This document shows, one piece after another, positions 26,506-35,232 of a stretch of 64,000 nt of DNA. This DNA comes from Stutzerimonas kunmingensis (lineage in GTDB: Bacteria; Pseudomonadota; Gammaproteobacteria; Pseudomonadales; Pseudomonadaceae), in assembly GCF_014764705.1 (NCBI RefSeq), contig NZ_JACXXG010000004.1:1-64000 (forward strand), given 5' to 3'. A program made the translations under genes and the position numbers. A model generated the notes under the pieces. The model saw nothing but the letters and a program-made list of their open reading frames with translations. It was not told the DNA's origin and made no database searches. Each line of letters starts with the position of its first letter. The first letter of the stretch is position 1.

Positions 26506-27585
26506 ATGGCGCTCAATACCGCTGAAGAACTGATCGAAGACATCCGCGCCGGCAAGATGGTCATTCTCATGGATGACGAGGACCGCGAGAACGAAGGAGA
26601 CATCATCGTCGCCTCCGAATGCGTGACCGCCGAGCACATCAACTTCATGGCACGCTTCGCCCGTGGCCTGATCTGCATGCCGATGACCCGCGAGCGCTGC
26701 GAACTGCTCAAACTGCCGCTAATGGCGCCGCGCAATGGCTCGGGCTTTGGCACCAAGTTCACTGTCTCCATCGAGGCCGCCGAAGGCGTCACCACCGGCA
26801 TTTCCGCTGCAGACCGCGCGCGTACCGTGCAGGCCGCGGTAGCGCGAGCGGCGAAAGCCGAAGACATCGTCAGCCCTGGCCACATCTTCCCGCTGATGGC
26901 GCAGCCGGGTGGCGTACTGGCGCGTGCCGGCCACACCGAGGCGGCATGTGATCTGGCACGCATGGCGGGCTTCGAACCATCCGGCGTGATCTGCGAGATC
27001 ATGAACGACGACGGCACCATGGCGCGCCGCCCGGAGCTTGAGCTGTTCGCCGAGCAGCACGGGCTGAAGATCGGCACCATCGCCGACCTGATCCACTACC
27101 GCATGATCCACGAGCGCACCGTCGAGCGGGTTTCCGAGCAGCCGCTGGAAACCGAGCTGGGTCAGTTCAACCTGGTCACCTACCGCGACGGCGTCGAGGA
27201 CACCGTGCACATGGCACTGACCCGAGGTGAAATCTCCCCGGAAGAACCCACGCTGGTGCGCGTGCACAACATGGAGCCGCTGCGTGATCTACTGCTGGTC
27301 ACCGTGCCGGGTCGCTGGAGCCTGCGTGCTGCGATGAGCGAAGTGGCCAAGGCCGGCAAGGGCGTTGTGCTGCTGCTCGGCAACCCGCTGACCGGCCCGC
27401 AGTTGCTGGCGCAGCTGACCCGCCAGCAGCCGCCGACCCCGGCGACCTACAGCACCGTCGGTGCCGGTTCGCAGATCCTGCGTGATCTTGGTGTACGCAA
27501 GATGCGCCTGATGAGCGCGCCGATGAAGTTCAACGCGATATCCGGCTTCGATCTGGAAGTTGTAGAATACCTCCCGGCCGAATAA
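26506..27585 (+). CDS. ribB: 3,4-dihydroxy-2-butanone-4-phosphate synthase with degenerate GTP cyclohydrolase II domain (RibBX)
   Basis: A 359-aa two-domain protein. Residues 1 to about 205 are the RibB domain (MDDEDRENEGD; GHTEAACDLARMAG), which makes the four-carbon riboflavin precursor from ribulose 5-phosphate. Residues from about 210 resemble GTP cyclohydrolase II in fold (VRVHNMEPLRDLL). They lack the three zinc cysteines and the catalytic core, so that domain should be inactive. The authentic enzyme is ribA at 30966. ATG 26506 follows GAGGAG. Confidence 0.93.
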   Translation: MALNTAEELIEDIRAGKMVILMDDEDRENEGDIIVASECVTAEHINFMARFARGLICMPMTRERCELLKLPLMAPRNGSGFGTKFTVSIEAAEGVTTGISAADRARTVQAAVARAAKAEDIVSPGHIFPLMAQPGGVLARAGHTEAACDLARMAGFEPSGVICEIMNDDGTMARRPELELFAEQHGLKIGTIADLIHYRMIHERTVERVSEQPLETELGQFNLVTYRDGVEDTVHMALTRGEISPEEPTLVRVHNMEPLRDLLLVTVPGRWSLRAAMSEVAKAGKGVVLLLGNPLTGPQLLAQLTRQQPPTPATYSTVGAGSQILRDLGVRKMRLMSAPMKFNAISGFDLEVVEYLPAE

Positions 27586-27590
27586 TCAGA

Positions 27591-27623
27591 GGCGCCGCGC
27601 AGTCCGCGGCGCCTTCGTTCTTT
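27591..27623 (+). terminator. Intra-operon terminator or attenuator between ribBX and ribH
   Basis: GGCGCCGCG (27591-27599), loop CAGTC, CGCGGCGCC (27605-27613), then TTCGTTCTTT. The stem is perfect and very GC-rich. It lies six bases after the ribBX stop and 31 before ribH, so it may reduce read-through. Confidence 0.6.
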
Positions 27624-27643
27624 AAAGAGATGAGAAAGCACCC

Positions 27644-28120
27644 ATGCCCCTGAAGACCATCGAAGGAACCTTCATCGCCCCGCAGGGCAAATACGCCCTG
27701 GTCGTAGGCCGCTTCAACAGCTTCGTCGTCGAGAGCCTGGTCAGCGGCGCGGTCGATGCGCTGGTTCGTCACGGCGTCAGCGAGAACGACATCACCATCA
27801 TCCGTGCACCGGGTGCCTTCGAGATTCCGCTGGTTGCGCAGAAGGTCGCCCAGCAGGGTGAATACGACGCCATCGTCGCCCTCGGCGCGGTCATTCGTGG
27901 CGGCACGCCGCACTTCGAATACGTTGCTGGCGAATGCACCAAGGGTCTGGCTCAGGTTTCCATGGAATTCGGTGTGCCGGTCGCCTTCGGCGTACTGACC
28001 GTCGATTCCATCGAGCAGGCCATCGAGCGTTCCGGCACCAAGGCCGGCAACAAGGGCGCCGAAGCCGCACTTTCCGCACTGGAAATGGTGAGCCTGCTGT
28101 CGCAGCTGGAGGCGAAGTGA
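27644..28120 (+). CDS. ribH: 6,7-dimethyl-8-ribityllumazine synthase
   Basis: Condenses the RibB and RibD products into lumazine in riboflavin synthesis. At 158 aa it has the expected size. The substrate-binding [25 protein letters not shown] and [12 protein letters not shown] are present. An AAAGAGATGAGAAAGC leader provides the ribosome site. The stop overlaps the nusB GTG start. Confidence 0.97.
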   Translation: MPLKTIEGTFIAPQGKYALVVGRFNSFVVESLVSGAVDALVRHGVSENDITIIRAPGAFEIPLVAQKVAQQGEYDAIVALGAVIRGGTPHFEYVAGECTKGLAQVSMEFGVPVAFGVLTVDSIEQAIERSGTKAGNKGAEAALSALEMVSLLSQLEAK

Positions 28121-28602
28121 GCCTGAATCACGACGATAGCCAGGACGCTCCCCAGCCCAAGGCCAAGGGCAAGATTGCCACGCGCCGGGTTGCCCGCAGC
28201 CTGGCGATGCAGGCGCTGTATCAGTGGCACATGGCCGGTCAGAGCCTCAACGAAATCGAGGCGCAGTTCCGCGTCGACAACGATTTCTCCGGGGTGGACG
28301 GCAGCTACTTCCACGAGCTGTTGACCGGTGTCGCACGCAGCAAGAGCGAAGTCGACGGTGCCATCGCGCCGAATCTCGACCGTCCGCTGGACGAGCTCGA
28401 TCCGGTGGAGCTGGCGATTCTGCGGCTGTCCACCTACGAGCTGATGCAGCGCATCGACGTGCCTTACCGCGTAGTCATCAACGAAGGCATCGAGCTGGCC
28501 AAGGTCTATGGCGCCACCGACGGGCACAAGTTCGTCAACGGCGTGCTGGACAAGCTGGCGCCCACGCTGCGCAGCGCCGAAGTGCGCAACCACAAGCGCT
28601 GA
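28117..28602 (+). CDS. nusB: Transcription antitermination factor NusB
   Basis: A 161-aa all-helical protein that binds boxA RNA with S10/NusE during rRNA antitermination. It has an N-terminal basic tail ([19 protein letters not shown]), then [17 protein letters not shown] and [20 protein letters not shown] (partly quoted). GTG 28117 overlaps the ribH stop in the usual rib-nusB coupling. An upstream frame extension from 27934 lies inside ribH and is not real. Confidence 0.95.
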   Translation: MSLNHDDSQDAPQPKAKGKIATRRVARSLAMQALYQWHMAGQSLNEIEAQFRVDNDFSGVDGSYFHELLTGVARSKSEVDGAIAPNLDRPLDELDPVELAILRLSTYELMQRIDVPYRVVINEGIELAKVYGATDGHKFVNGVLDKLAPTLRSAEVRNHKR

Positions 28603-28614
28603 TGGCTGCTCGCC

Positions 28615-29577
28615 TTGCTGGGTGAGTTCGAGCTGATCCGTCACTACTTCGCTGCCGCCGCTTGTGCCAGGGCTGGCGGCGAAGTCGTTCTCGGCATTGG
28701 CGATGATTGTGCCCTGCTGCAGCTTCCGGTCGGCGAACAGCTGGCGGTTTCCACCGATACCCTGGTCGCCGGGGTACATTTCCCCGATCCCTGCGATCCC
28801 TTCCTGCTCGGCCAGCGCGCGCTGGCCGTGGCCGCCAGTGATCTTGCCGCCATGGGCGCCGCGCCCATCGGCTTCACCCTCGCCCTGACCTTGCCTGCTG
28901 GCGATCCACTCTGGCTTGCGGAACTTGCCCGTGGCCTGGATTCGATGGCGCTTGATTGCAGCCTGCGTTTGATTGGTGGCGACACCACCCGCGGCCCGCT
29001 GAGCCTGACCGTCACCGTGTTCGGCCGGGTGCCGTCCGGGCTGGCGCTGGTTCGGTCCGGCGCGCAGGTCGGTGATCTGCTCTGTGTCGGCGGTGTGCTC
29101 GGTGAGGCGGCTGGTGCCCTGCCGCTGGTGCTGCGCCAGGCCGAAGCCGATGCGGACGTCGCCGAACACCTGCTGGCACGCTACTGGTCGCCGCAACCGC
29201 AGCTGGCCCTGGGTGAAGCGCTGCGAGGCAAGGCCACGGCGGCGCTGGATATCTCCGACGGTCTGCTGGCCGATTGTGGGCATATCGCCAAGGCTTCGGG
29301 CGTGGCCTTGCAGATCGTGCGTGATCGCCTGCCGCTGTCCGAACCTTTGCGGCGCTTCGCCGGCGACGCCGAAGCGCTGCGTTGCGCGCTGGCCGGCGGC
29401 GACGACTACCTGCTGGCGTTCACCCTGCCGGCTGCTGAGCTCGTATCACTGCAGGCCGCCGGCTGGCCGGTACAGGTCATCGGCCGGGTGTTGGCAGGGG
29501 AGGGTGTGCAGCTGATCGATGCGGCGGGCAATGAAGTCGCTGTGTCCGAACGTGGTTACAACCATTTCAATGCGTAA
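28615..29577 (+). CDS. thiL: Thiamine-monophosphate kinase
   Basis: Phosphorylates thiamine monophosphate to thiamine diphosphate. The 320-aa protein has the ThiL/PurM-like layout: GEFELIRHYF, then LGIGDDCALL with the Mg-binding Asp pair, VSTDTLVAGVHF, ASDLAAMGA and ALDISDGLLADCGHI. The apparent start is TTG 28615. No ATG is in frame, and the family N-terminus (GEFELI) begins two codons later, so a CTG at 28618 is also possible. Initiation probably relies on coupling to nusB, whose stop is 12 bases upstream. Confidence 0.92.
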   Translation: MLGEFELIRHYFAAAACARAGGEVVLGIGDDCALLQLPVGEQLAVSTDTLVAGVHFPDPCDPFLLGQRALAVAASDLAAMGAAPIGFTLALTLPAGDPLWLAELARGLDSMALDCSLRLIGGDTTRGPLSLTVTVFGRVPSGLALVRSGAQVGDLLCVGGVLGEAAGALPLVLRQAEADADVAEHLLARYWSPQPQLALGEALRGKATAALDISDGLLADCGHIAKASGVALQIVRDRLPLSEPLRRFAGDAEALRCALAGGDDYLLAFTLPAAELVSLQAAGWPVQVIGRVLAGEGVQLIDAAGNEVAVSERGYNHFNA

Positions 29578-29625
29578 GTGCTGCGATGCGATCGCTTACC
29601 TCCGATCCGAGAAAGGAACGCTGTT

Positions 29626-30123
29626 TTGACTGAATCCTCACCAGTCGCGGCCAAGCCGCAAACCCTGGTTTGGTCCGACCCCTGGCACAACCTGGCGTTC
29701 GGCTTCGGTTCCGGGCTGATGCCCAAGGCGCCGGGTACCTGGGGTTCACTGGTAGCACTGCCGTTCGTGCCGCTGTGGCAACTGCTGCCGGGGTGGGGTT
29801 ATCTGCTGATGCTCGGCCTGACCATGCTGTTCGGCGTCTGGCTGTGTGGCAAGGTGGCGCGCGAACTCGGCGTGCATGACCACGAAGGGATCGTCTGGGA
29901 CGAGTTCGTCGGTATCTGGATCACTTTCTGGCTGGTGCCGGAAGGCTGGTACTGGATGCTGCTCGGCTTCGTGGTGTTCCGTGTGATGGATATCGCCAAA
30001 CCCTGGCCGATCAGCTGGGTCGATCGGCATATCCATGGCGGGGTGGGGATTATGCTCGACGATATCCTCGCCGGTGTCGCGGCCTGGGCGGTCATGCAGG
30101 GACTGGTGGCGCTGTTGGTTTGA
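29626..30123 (+). CDS. pgpA: Phosphatidylglycerophosphatase A
   Basis: Removes the phosphate from phosphatidylglycerophosphate at the inner membrane. A 165-aa protein with four hydrophobic segments. The PgpA signatures GSGLMPKAPGTWGS, DHEGIVWDEFVGIW (acidic catalytic cluster) and MLDDILAG are present. TTG 29626 is preferred because AAGGA lies eight bases before it, while an in-frame start at 29578 lacks one. It completes the rib-nusB-thiL-pgpA group. Confidence 0.94.
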   Translation: MTESSPVAAKPQTLVWSDPWHNLAFGFGSGLMPKAPGTWGSLVALPFVPLWQLLPGWGYLLMLGLTMLFGVWLCGKVARELGVHDHEGIVWDEFVGIWITFWLVPEGWYWMLLGFVVFRVMDIAKPWPISWVDRHIHGGVGIMLDDILAGVAAWAVMQGLVALLV

Positions 30124-30207
30124 TTGTGCGTCCGGTCGCTGCAGGCAGTCGGCCATTGAAGGATGATCGGCGTTCGCCCCGGGCCCGGTTTCGAGGAAGA
30201 AATAGCC

Positions 30208-30855
30208 ATGCGTAGCGTCTCCATTCTGTTCGCCAGCCTGTTGCTCCTGCCCGCGCTGGCGCAGGCCGCCTCCATGGTGCAAGTGGTCGGGCTATTTCCG
30301 GGCGCTGCGGTGGTCAATGTCGACGGTCAGCGCAAGCTGGTCAGGGTCGGCCAGACCGGCCCTGGCGGCGTCCAGGTGGTGAGCGCCGATGCCAGCGGTG
30401 CGGTGCTGCGCGTCGACGGCGTTGAGCGTCATTACAACCTGAGTCGCGAATACAGCGGCGCCTACGCGGCGCCAAGCAAGACCCAGCTGAGCGTCGCAAA
30501 GGGCACTGGCGGCCATTACTGGATCGCCGGTGCGATCAACGGCCAGTCGATTCAGTTTCTCGTTGATACCGGCGCCACCTCGGTGGCGATCAACGAACAT
30601 CAGGCCCGTCGCTTGGGCATCGACTACCGCGTCAACGGTCGGCCCATGGTGGTGAGCACCGCCAGCGGTACGGCGAAGGCCTGGCGCGTGCATCTCAACA
30701 GCGTCAAGGTCGGGGCGATCGAGGTGCTCGGCGTGGACGCGGTGGTCGTCGAGGGCGGTTCGCCTACCGAGGCGCTGCTCGGCATGAGCTTTCTCGGGCG
30801 CGTCAGCTGGCGCGAGGAGCAGGGCGTGCTGGTGTTGGAGTCGAAAACCTCCTGA
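30208..30855 (+). CDS. Periplasmic retropepsin-like aspartic protease (TIGR02281 type)
   Basis: A 215-aa exported protein: signal peptide MRSVSILFASLLLLPALAQA, a small beta domain (to about 85), and a single-copy aspartic protease domain. Asp120 lies in FLVDTGATSVAI, the hydrophobic-hydrophobic-DTGA motif of clan AA. One such domain per chain implies a homodimer. The substrate is unknown. ATG 30208 has GAGGAAG upstream, and an earlier start at 30163 would precede the signal peptide. Confidence 0.88.
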   Translation: MRSVSILFASLLLLPALAQAASMVQVVGLFPGAAVVNVDGQRKLVRVGQTGPGGVQVVSADASGAVLRVDGVERHYNLSREYSGAYAAPSKTQLSVAKGTGGHYWIAGAINGQSIQFLVDTGATSVAINEHQARRLGIDYRVNGRPMVVSTASGTAKAWRVHLNSVKVGAIEVLGVDAVVVEGGSPTEALLGMSFLGRVSWREEQGVLVLESKTS

Positions 30856-30965
30856 GCGGCTTCCTGACGGCACGATAGGCGCGGTCGACGACCAAACTCT
30901 CCAGCCAGATTCGCGGTTAGTTGGTGTTACAATGTCCGCTTTTCTGCCTCCTGGGATTTCCGCCC

Positions 30966-31583
30966 GTGTCTGTCGTGTTCGTCGCCGCTTCCCAACTGCC
31001 GACGCCGTTCGGTGTGTTCACCATGCATGGTTTTCTCGACCAGGACACTGGCAAGGAACATGTCGCACTGACGCTAGGCGATGTGGCCGACGGCAAGCCG
31101 GTGCTGGGTCGTCTGCACTCCGAGTGCCTGACCGGCGATGCGTTGTTCAGCCTGCGCTGTGACTGCGGCTTCCAGCTCGAAGCGGCACTGCGCGCGATTG
31201 CCGATGAGGGTCGCGGCGTGCTGCTCTATCTGCGCCAGGAAGGCCGTGGTATCGGCCTGCTGAACAAGATTCGCGCTTACGAACTGCAGGATGCCGGCGC
31301 CGACACCGTCGAAGCCAACGAGCGTCTGGGGTTCGCCCCGGACATGCGCGACTACGGTATCTGCCTGCCGATGCTCGAGCACCTGGGCATCGCCGAGATC
31401 AAGCTGATGACCAACAACCCACGCAAGGTCAAGGCGCTGCAGGGCTTCGGCATTCGCGTCGCCGAACGCAAGCCATTGCAGATCGCGCATAACCCGTACA
31501 ACCGCAACTACCTCGCCACCAAGGCCGGCAAGCTCGGCCACATGCTCGGCGAGATTCACCAAGGCGAAGCCGAGCAGTCGTGA
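30966..31583 (+). CDS. ribA: GTP cyclohydrolase II
   Basis: The first committed step of riboflavin synthesis. The 205-aa protein has zinc ligands Cys54, Cys65 and Cys67 (SECLTGD; RCDCG), the catalytic [11 protein letters not shown] and TNNPRKV. GTG 30966 gives [15 protein letters not shown], the Pseudomonas N-terminus. The frame is open back to 30921 but without support. It overlaps the next gene by four bases (GTGA). It is the functional counterpart of the degenerate domain in RibBX. Confidence 0.96.
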   Translation: MSVVFVAASQLPTPFGVFTMHGFLDQDTGKEHVALTLGDVADGKPVLGRLHSECLTGDALFSLRCDCGFQLEAALRAIADEGRGVLLYLRQEGRGIGLLNKIRAYELQDAGADTVEANERLGFAPDMRDYGICLPMLEHLGIAEIKLMTNNPRKVKALQGFGIRVAERKPLQIAHNPYNRNYLATKAGKLGHMLGEIHQGEAEQS

Positions 31584-31987
31584 CGCGCGCCGCCGCCCTT
31601 CGCCAGCTCGCACGTGACGGCTGGCTGCATACGCTGCTGATGGTGCTACCGGTGCTGGTGCTTGGGCGCACATCGGTGGTGTTTGCCGACTGGGGTCTGC
31701 CACTCTTCGCAGCAGGCCTCGTCTCGCTGTTCTTCAGCCTGCGGGCTTTCACCCGGTTCAAACATGCACTGATCGCCACCGAACAGGCGCTGAACGGTCC
31801 GGTGGAGGACGACGCCTGGAACGATCTGCGTCGCGTGCGCCGTCACGGCCTACTGATCGCCTCATTACCGGCCTGGTTCGGTGCTGCGGGTGCGCTGTTC
31901 GGCATGGAGCCGGTTGCCCGCCTGCTGCTGGTGTTCGGTAGCCTGGTGTTGCTGGTGCTCTACCGCATTCCGCGGCAATTGCATTGA
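31580..31987 (+). CDS. Small MFS-unrelated membrane protein (hypothetical)
   Basis: A 135-aa inner-membrane protein starting at GTG 31580. Four hydrophobic segments lie near 15-30, 38-55, 92-110 and 115-130, with a polar loop ([21 protein letters not shown], partly quoted) between the second and third. No family recognised. It is coupled at both ends (GTGA with ribA, TGATG with btuF), so it belongs to the ribA-btuF operon. The same order exists, as I recall, in P. aeruginosa. Confidence 0.7.
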   Translation: MTRAAALRQLARDGWLHTLLMVLPVLVLGRTSVVFADWGLPLFAAGLVSLFFSLRAFTRFKHALIATEQALNGPVEDDAWNDLRRVRRHGLLIASLPAWFGAAGALFGMEPVARLLLVFGSLVLLVLYRIPRQLH

Positions 31988-32787
31988 TGCGACGTCTGCT
32001 GCTTGCCGCGCTGATTTCCCTGGCGTCATCGCCTGCGTTGGCTGCCGAGCGGGTGGTGAGTCTGGCGCCATCGCTCAGCGAGATCATGCTCGAACTCGAT
32101 GCTGCCGACCGGCTGGTTGGCGTCCTGGATGGTGGCGAGCGCCCAGCGGCGCTGCAGTCGGTGCCTTCGGTTGGACGCTATGGCCAGGTGGAGATGGAAA
32201 CCCTGCTCAGCTTGCGCCCTGATCTCGTGCTGCTCTGGCCGGACAGTGTGCCGCGCAGTCAGCGTGAGCAGTTGCAGCAGTTCGGTATTCCCGTTCTGGT
32301 TGTCGAGCAGACCCGTCTCGAAGGGCTGGCCGAGCAGTTCGTTGTAGTGGGTAATGCCGTCGGGCGCGCCGAACAAGGCGAACGACTGGCCGGGCGCTTT
32401 CGTGCAGGCCTCGCCGAATTACGCAGCAACTACACGCGCGCTGAGCCGCTGCGGGTGTTCTATCAGATCTGGAATCGCCCGCTGTATACCCTCGGCGGCC
32501 AGCAGATCATCAGCGAAGCGATAGAGGTGTGTGGTGGGCAAAATGTTTTTGCCGATCTGACCCTGGCGGCGCCACAGGTCAGCATCGAGGCCGTGCTCGC
32601 CCGCGATCCCGAAGTCATTCTTGCCGGTAGCGGTGCGCAGCTGGACGAATGGCTGGCCTGGCCGCAGCTCAGTGCCGTGCGCAGCGGTCGACTGCTTGAA
32701 GTGCCCGACAAGGGGCTGGAGCGGCCGAGCTTCCAGATGCTGGGGGCGATCCGGAAGCTCTGCGAGGTGATGGCGGCTGCGCCCTGA
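31987..32787 (+). CDS. btuF: Cobalamin ABC transporter substrate-binding protein
   Basis: A 266-aa periplasmic class III binding protein: signal peptide [19 protein letters not shown], then RVVSLAPSLSEIMLELDAADRLVGV (partly quoted), SVGRYGQVEMETLLSLRPDLVL (partly quoted) and a second lobe with GGQNVFADL and DPEVILAGSG. This pattern is BtuF-like. The BtuCD partners are not in the window. It converges on btuB, the outer-membrane receptor, 22 bases away, which supports vitamin B12 uptake. Confidence 0.87.
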   Translation: MRRLLLAALISLASSPALAAERVVSLAPSLSEIMLELDAADRLVGVLDGGERPAALQSVPSVGRYGQVEMETLLSLRPDLVLLWPDSVPRSQREQLQQFGIPVLVVEQTRLEGLAEQFVVVGNAVGRAEQGERLAGRFRAGLAELRSNYTRAEPLRVFYQIWNRPLYTLGGQQIISEAIEVCGGQNVFADLTLAAPQVSIEAVLARDPEVILAGSGAQLDEWLAWPQLSAVRSGRLLEVPDKGLERPSFQMLGAIRKLCEVMAAAP

Positions 32788-32809
32788 GCGGGCGCGCCGG
32801 TAGACGCTG

Positions 32810-34675
32810 CTACAGCGAGGGAGTCCAGGTGACGGCGAACAGTGCGGTGCGGCCTTCGGTGTTATATCCGTAGCGGCCGTTGGCGGTGCTGTAGGTGGTT
32901 TCCGCATAGTCCTTGTCGAACAGGTTGTTCAGCTTCAGGCCCAGCTTCACCTCCGAGTTGGCCTGCCAACTGCCACGCAAGCCAAGCAGTCCGTAGCCGC
33001 CCAGCTCGATGGTATTGTCGGCGTCGTCATAGCGACCGCTGACGGCTCTCCAGCTAGCGCCTACCGAAAACTTGCCCAGCTGCCGGTCCAGATCCAGGCT
33101 CAGCGTGCGCTTGGCGCGACGGGCGAGTGTATGACCGCTATCGCGATCGCGTGGGTCGATCAGGCCGGCCGCGAGGCTAGCCTGCCAACCGAACACGTCC
33201 TGCCGGAGCGTGGCCTCCAGGCCGTTGATCCGTGCTGTCTGGACATTGTGAGGAATCCAGAAGGCGTCCGAGACGATGGCGTCCTCAATGTCAGTGCGGT
33301 ACAGCGACAATTCCAGCGAGCCGCTGTCGCTATAGCGGTTGCGCCATTGGAGCTCATAGCTCTTGGATTTTTCAGGTGCTAGATCAGGATTTCCGAACCA
33401 AGAGTTATAGAGTTCGTTGAATGTCGGGGCGCGGAACCCCTCGCTGTAGGACACGATCACGTCGTTGCGGGTATCCAGCGGTACGGTAAGCGCCGCGTTC
33501 CAAGTGTTTTCGCTTCCGTACTGCTCATTCTTGTCGTGGCGTAGGCCAATCTCTGTAGAGAACGCATTGCTGGTATAGCGGTGCTGGATGAAGGCTGCCT
33601 GGTTCCAGCGTGAATCCTGGGCAAAGTCGCTCGAACTGTGCAGTTGGTCCTCATGCCAATCGGCACCGAGTAACAATTGATTCGCCGGATCGAGCTGAAG
33701 TGTATTCACCCAGCTGGCCGAGTCACGATAGGTCGAGTAGCTGTAAAACATATAGGCAGGAGCCAGTGGGGTGTCGTTTCCGGTGTCTCGCTTGTCCTCA
33801 CTGTGCCCGACTTCGAGTCGGCTGCTCCAGACACTACTTAGCTCCGCGTCGATAAACCCGGAGATGCTGCTCAGTTGGAAATCAGTGGTCGGTTTGGATG
33901 TGCCGCCCAGGTCGTCGAACTCGTTCTCACCTCGCTGATCGATTGCGCTCACGCCGACTTCAACCGAGTCATTAAAGCGGTGCGCAAGATTCAGGCTAAG
34001 CGAGCGATTTCTGTAGGCATCGTCATCACCGTTGGCACCAAAGCTATCGCGCGTGGCGTCTATACCTTGGGTTTCATCCAGCGCGGCCCCCAGGTTGAAG
34101 CGAGTCTGGCCATTCCCACCGGAGAGGTTCAGGCTGCGTTCGAAGGTGCCGTCGCTTCCTGCCCCGAAGCGGACCGCAGGCGCAAGCCCCTGACCGCTGC
34201 CTTGCCGAGTGAAGATCTGCACCACCCCGCCGATGGCATCCGAGCCATACAGCGCAGACCGCGGGCCGCGCACGACTTCGATCCGCTCGATCTGATCGGG
34301 GCTGAGAAATTCGAGGCTGCTGGTGCCGCTGGAGGTCGCTGCGATGCGCTGACCATCGACCAAGACCAGGGTCTGGGTGCTGGAGGTGCCGCGAAGGAAC
34401 AGGCCGGTTTGGCTGCCAGCTCCGCCTGTGCGGGTAATGCTTACGCCCGGCACGCGTTCTAGCAGCTCGACGACGCTGCGAACCTGCAGCCGCTCGATAT
34501 CTTCACGGTTGAAAACGGTGGTAGCCGCTGGGGTCTGGCTGCGTCGCTGTGGTTCGCGGTTTGCGCTGACCACCGTGTCGGACAGCTTAAGCGCTTCTTC
34601 TCGCGACAGATCGGCTGCGTATGCGTGAGCACCAGGCAGCAGCGCCACGGCCAGGGCAAGTCGGGACAGTTTCAT
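32810..34675 (-). CDS. btuB: TonB-dependent vitamin B12 receptor
   Basis: A 621-aa outer-membrane receptor. Signal peptide (MKLSRLALAVALLPGAHAYA), TonB box DTVVSA near 33-38, plug domain (VFNREDIERLQVRSVVELLERVPGV, partly quoted; LVLVDGQRI; GPRSALYGSDAIGGVVQIFT, partly quoted), then a 22-strand barrel. The last residues WTPSL lack the usual terminal Phe. A cobalamin riboswitch stands upstream, so B12 should repress it. It depends on a TonB, which could be the system at 10.9-15.8 kb or another copy. Confidence 0.95.
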   Translation of the reverse strand: MKLSRLALAVALLPGAHAYAADLSREEALKLSDTVVSANREPQRRSQTPAATTVFNREDIERLQVRSVVELLERVPGVSITRTGGAGSQTGLFLRGTSSTQTLVLVDGQRIAATSSGTSSLEFLSPDQIERIEVVRGPRSALYGSDAIGGVVQIFTRQGSGQGLAPAVRFGAGSDGTFERSLNLSGGNGQTRFNLGAALDETQGIDATRDSFGANGDDDAYRNRSLSLNLAHRFNDSVEVGVSAIDQRGENEFDDLGGTSKPTTDFQLSSISGFIDAELSSVWSSRLEVGHSEDKRDTGNDTPLAPAYMFYSYSTYRDSASWVNTLQLDPANQLLLGADWHEDQLHSSSDFAQDSRWNQAAFIQHRYTSNAFSTEIGLRHDKNEQYGSENTWNAALTVPLDTRNDVIVSYSEGFRAPTFNELYNSWFGNPDLAPEKSKSYELQWRNRYSDSGSLELSLYRTDIEDAIVSDAFWIPHNVQTARINGLEATLRQDVFGWQASLAAGLIDPRDRDSGHTLARRAKRTLSLDLDRQLGKFSVGASWRAVSGRYDDADNTIELGGYGLLGLRGSWQANSEVKLGLKLNNLFDKDYAETTYSTANGRYGYNTEGRTALFAVTWTPSL

Positions 34676-34785
34676 TCTTGGAATTCCTCAAAAGATCGCA
34701 GACTTTTGAGGAGGGCAGGAACAAGCGCGGGGATGACGGGCAGCAGCGCTTGACGGTGCTGCCCTCCGCAACACCAGTCGAATCC

Positions 34786-34950
34786 GTCAGGCCGGTCTCC
34801 GGGCTTTCGACACGCATCACGCTCACCTTCCCATGTCGGAACACAGTGGCTGTGGAGCGGACGGCGATCCCTGAGGATCGCGGTCGATTACCGTTGCGGG
34901 GGCAGCGCCGGCCTTGCTCATCGAGCGCACCGGCTTCCCGTTTAATGCGG
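34786..34950 (-). ncRNA. Cobalamin riboswitch upstream of btuB
   Basis: Read on the minus strand, the element runs from GGGAAGCCGGTGCG through GCTGCCCCCGCAACGGTA and the B12-box part GCCACTGTGTTCCGACATGG, then GGGAAGGTGAG, to CCCGGAGACCGGCCTGAC. These are the conserved blocks of the AdoCbl-type riboswitch. The btuB start is 110 bases downstream, and binding would reduce BtuB synthesis. Confidence 0.93.
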
Positions 34951-35232
34951 ACCTTGCGGTCGTGCACACCTGGGCGGATAAGAAAACGCGCGAACCTTAC
35001 GGCTGGTGCTGGGGAAACACAAGCGGACGAATGGCCGCAAGGTCAGTGGTATCCAAGCAAAGCCGCGTCCCAGGGCCGCTCGAGCGTTGCTCGAAAAACA
35101 TCCAGCCGCGATGGTGCGCAATGTTCAGCGATCGGCGCTGACTTGCGGGCGCCTACATTGGGCTCGAAGCCGCCGAGGTCGTGCCGACCGTCGCCAAGCG
35201 ACGGCGGCATGTCTGCGCGACAGCGCCGAGCT
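34951..35232. other. Intergenic stretch between btuB riboswitch and sbcC
   Basis: I see no convincing gene here. The minus strand should hold the btuB promoter, just upstream of the riboswitch. The end next to sbcC holds its 3' untranslated region. No clear terminator stem was found. Confidence 0.5.
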
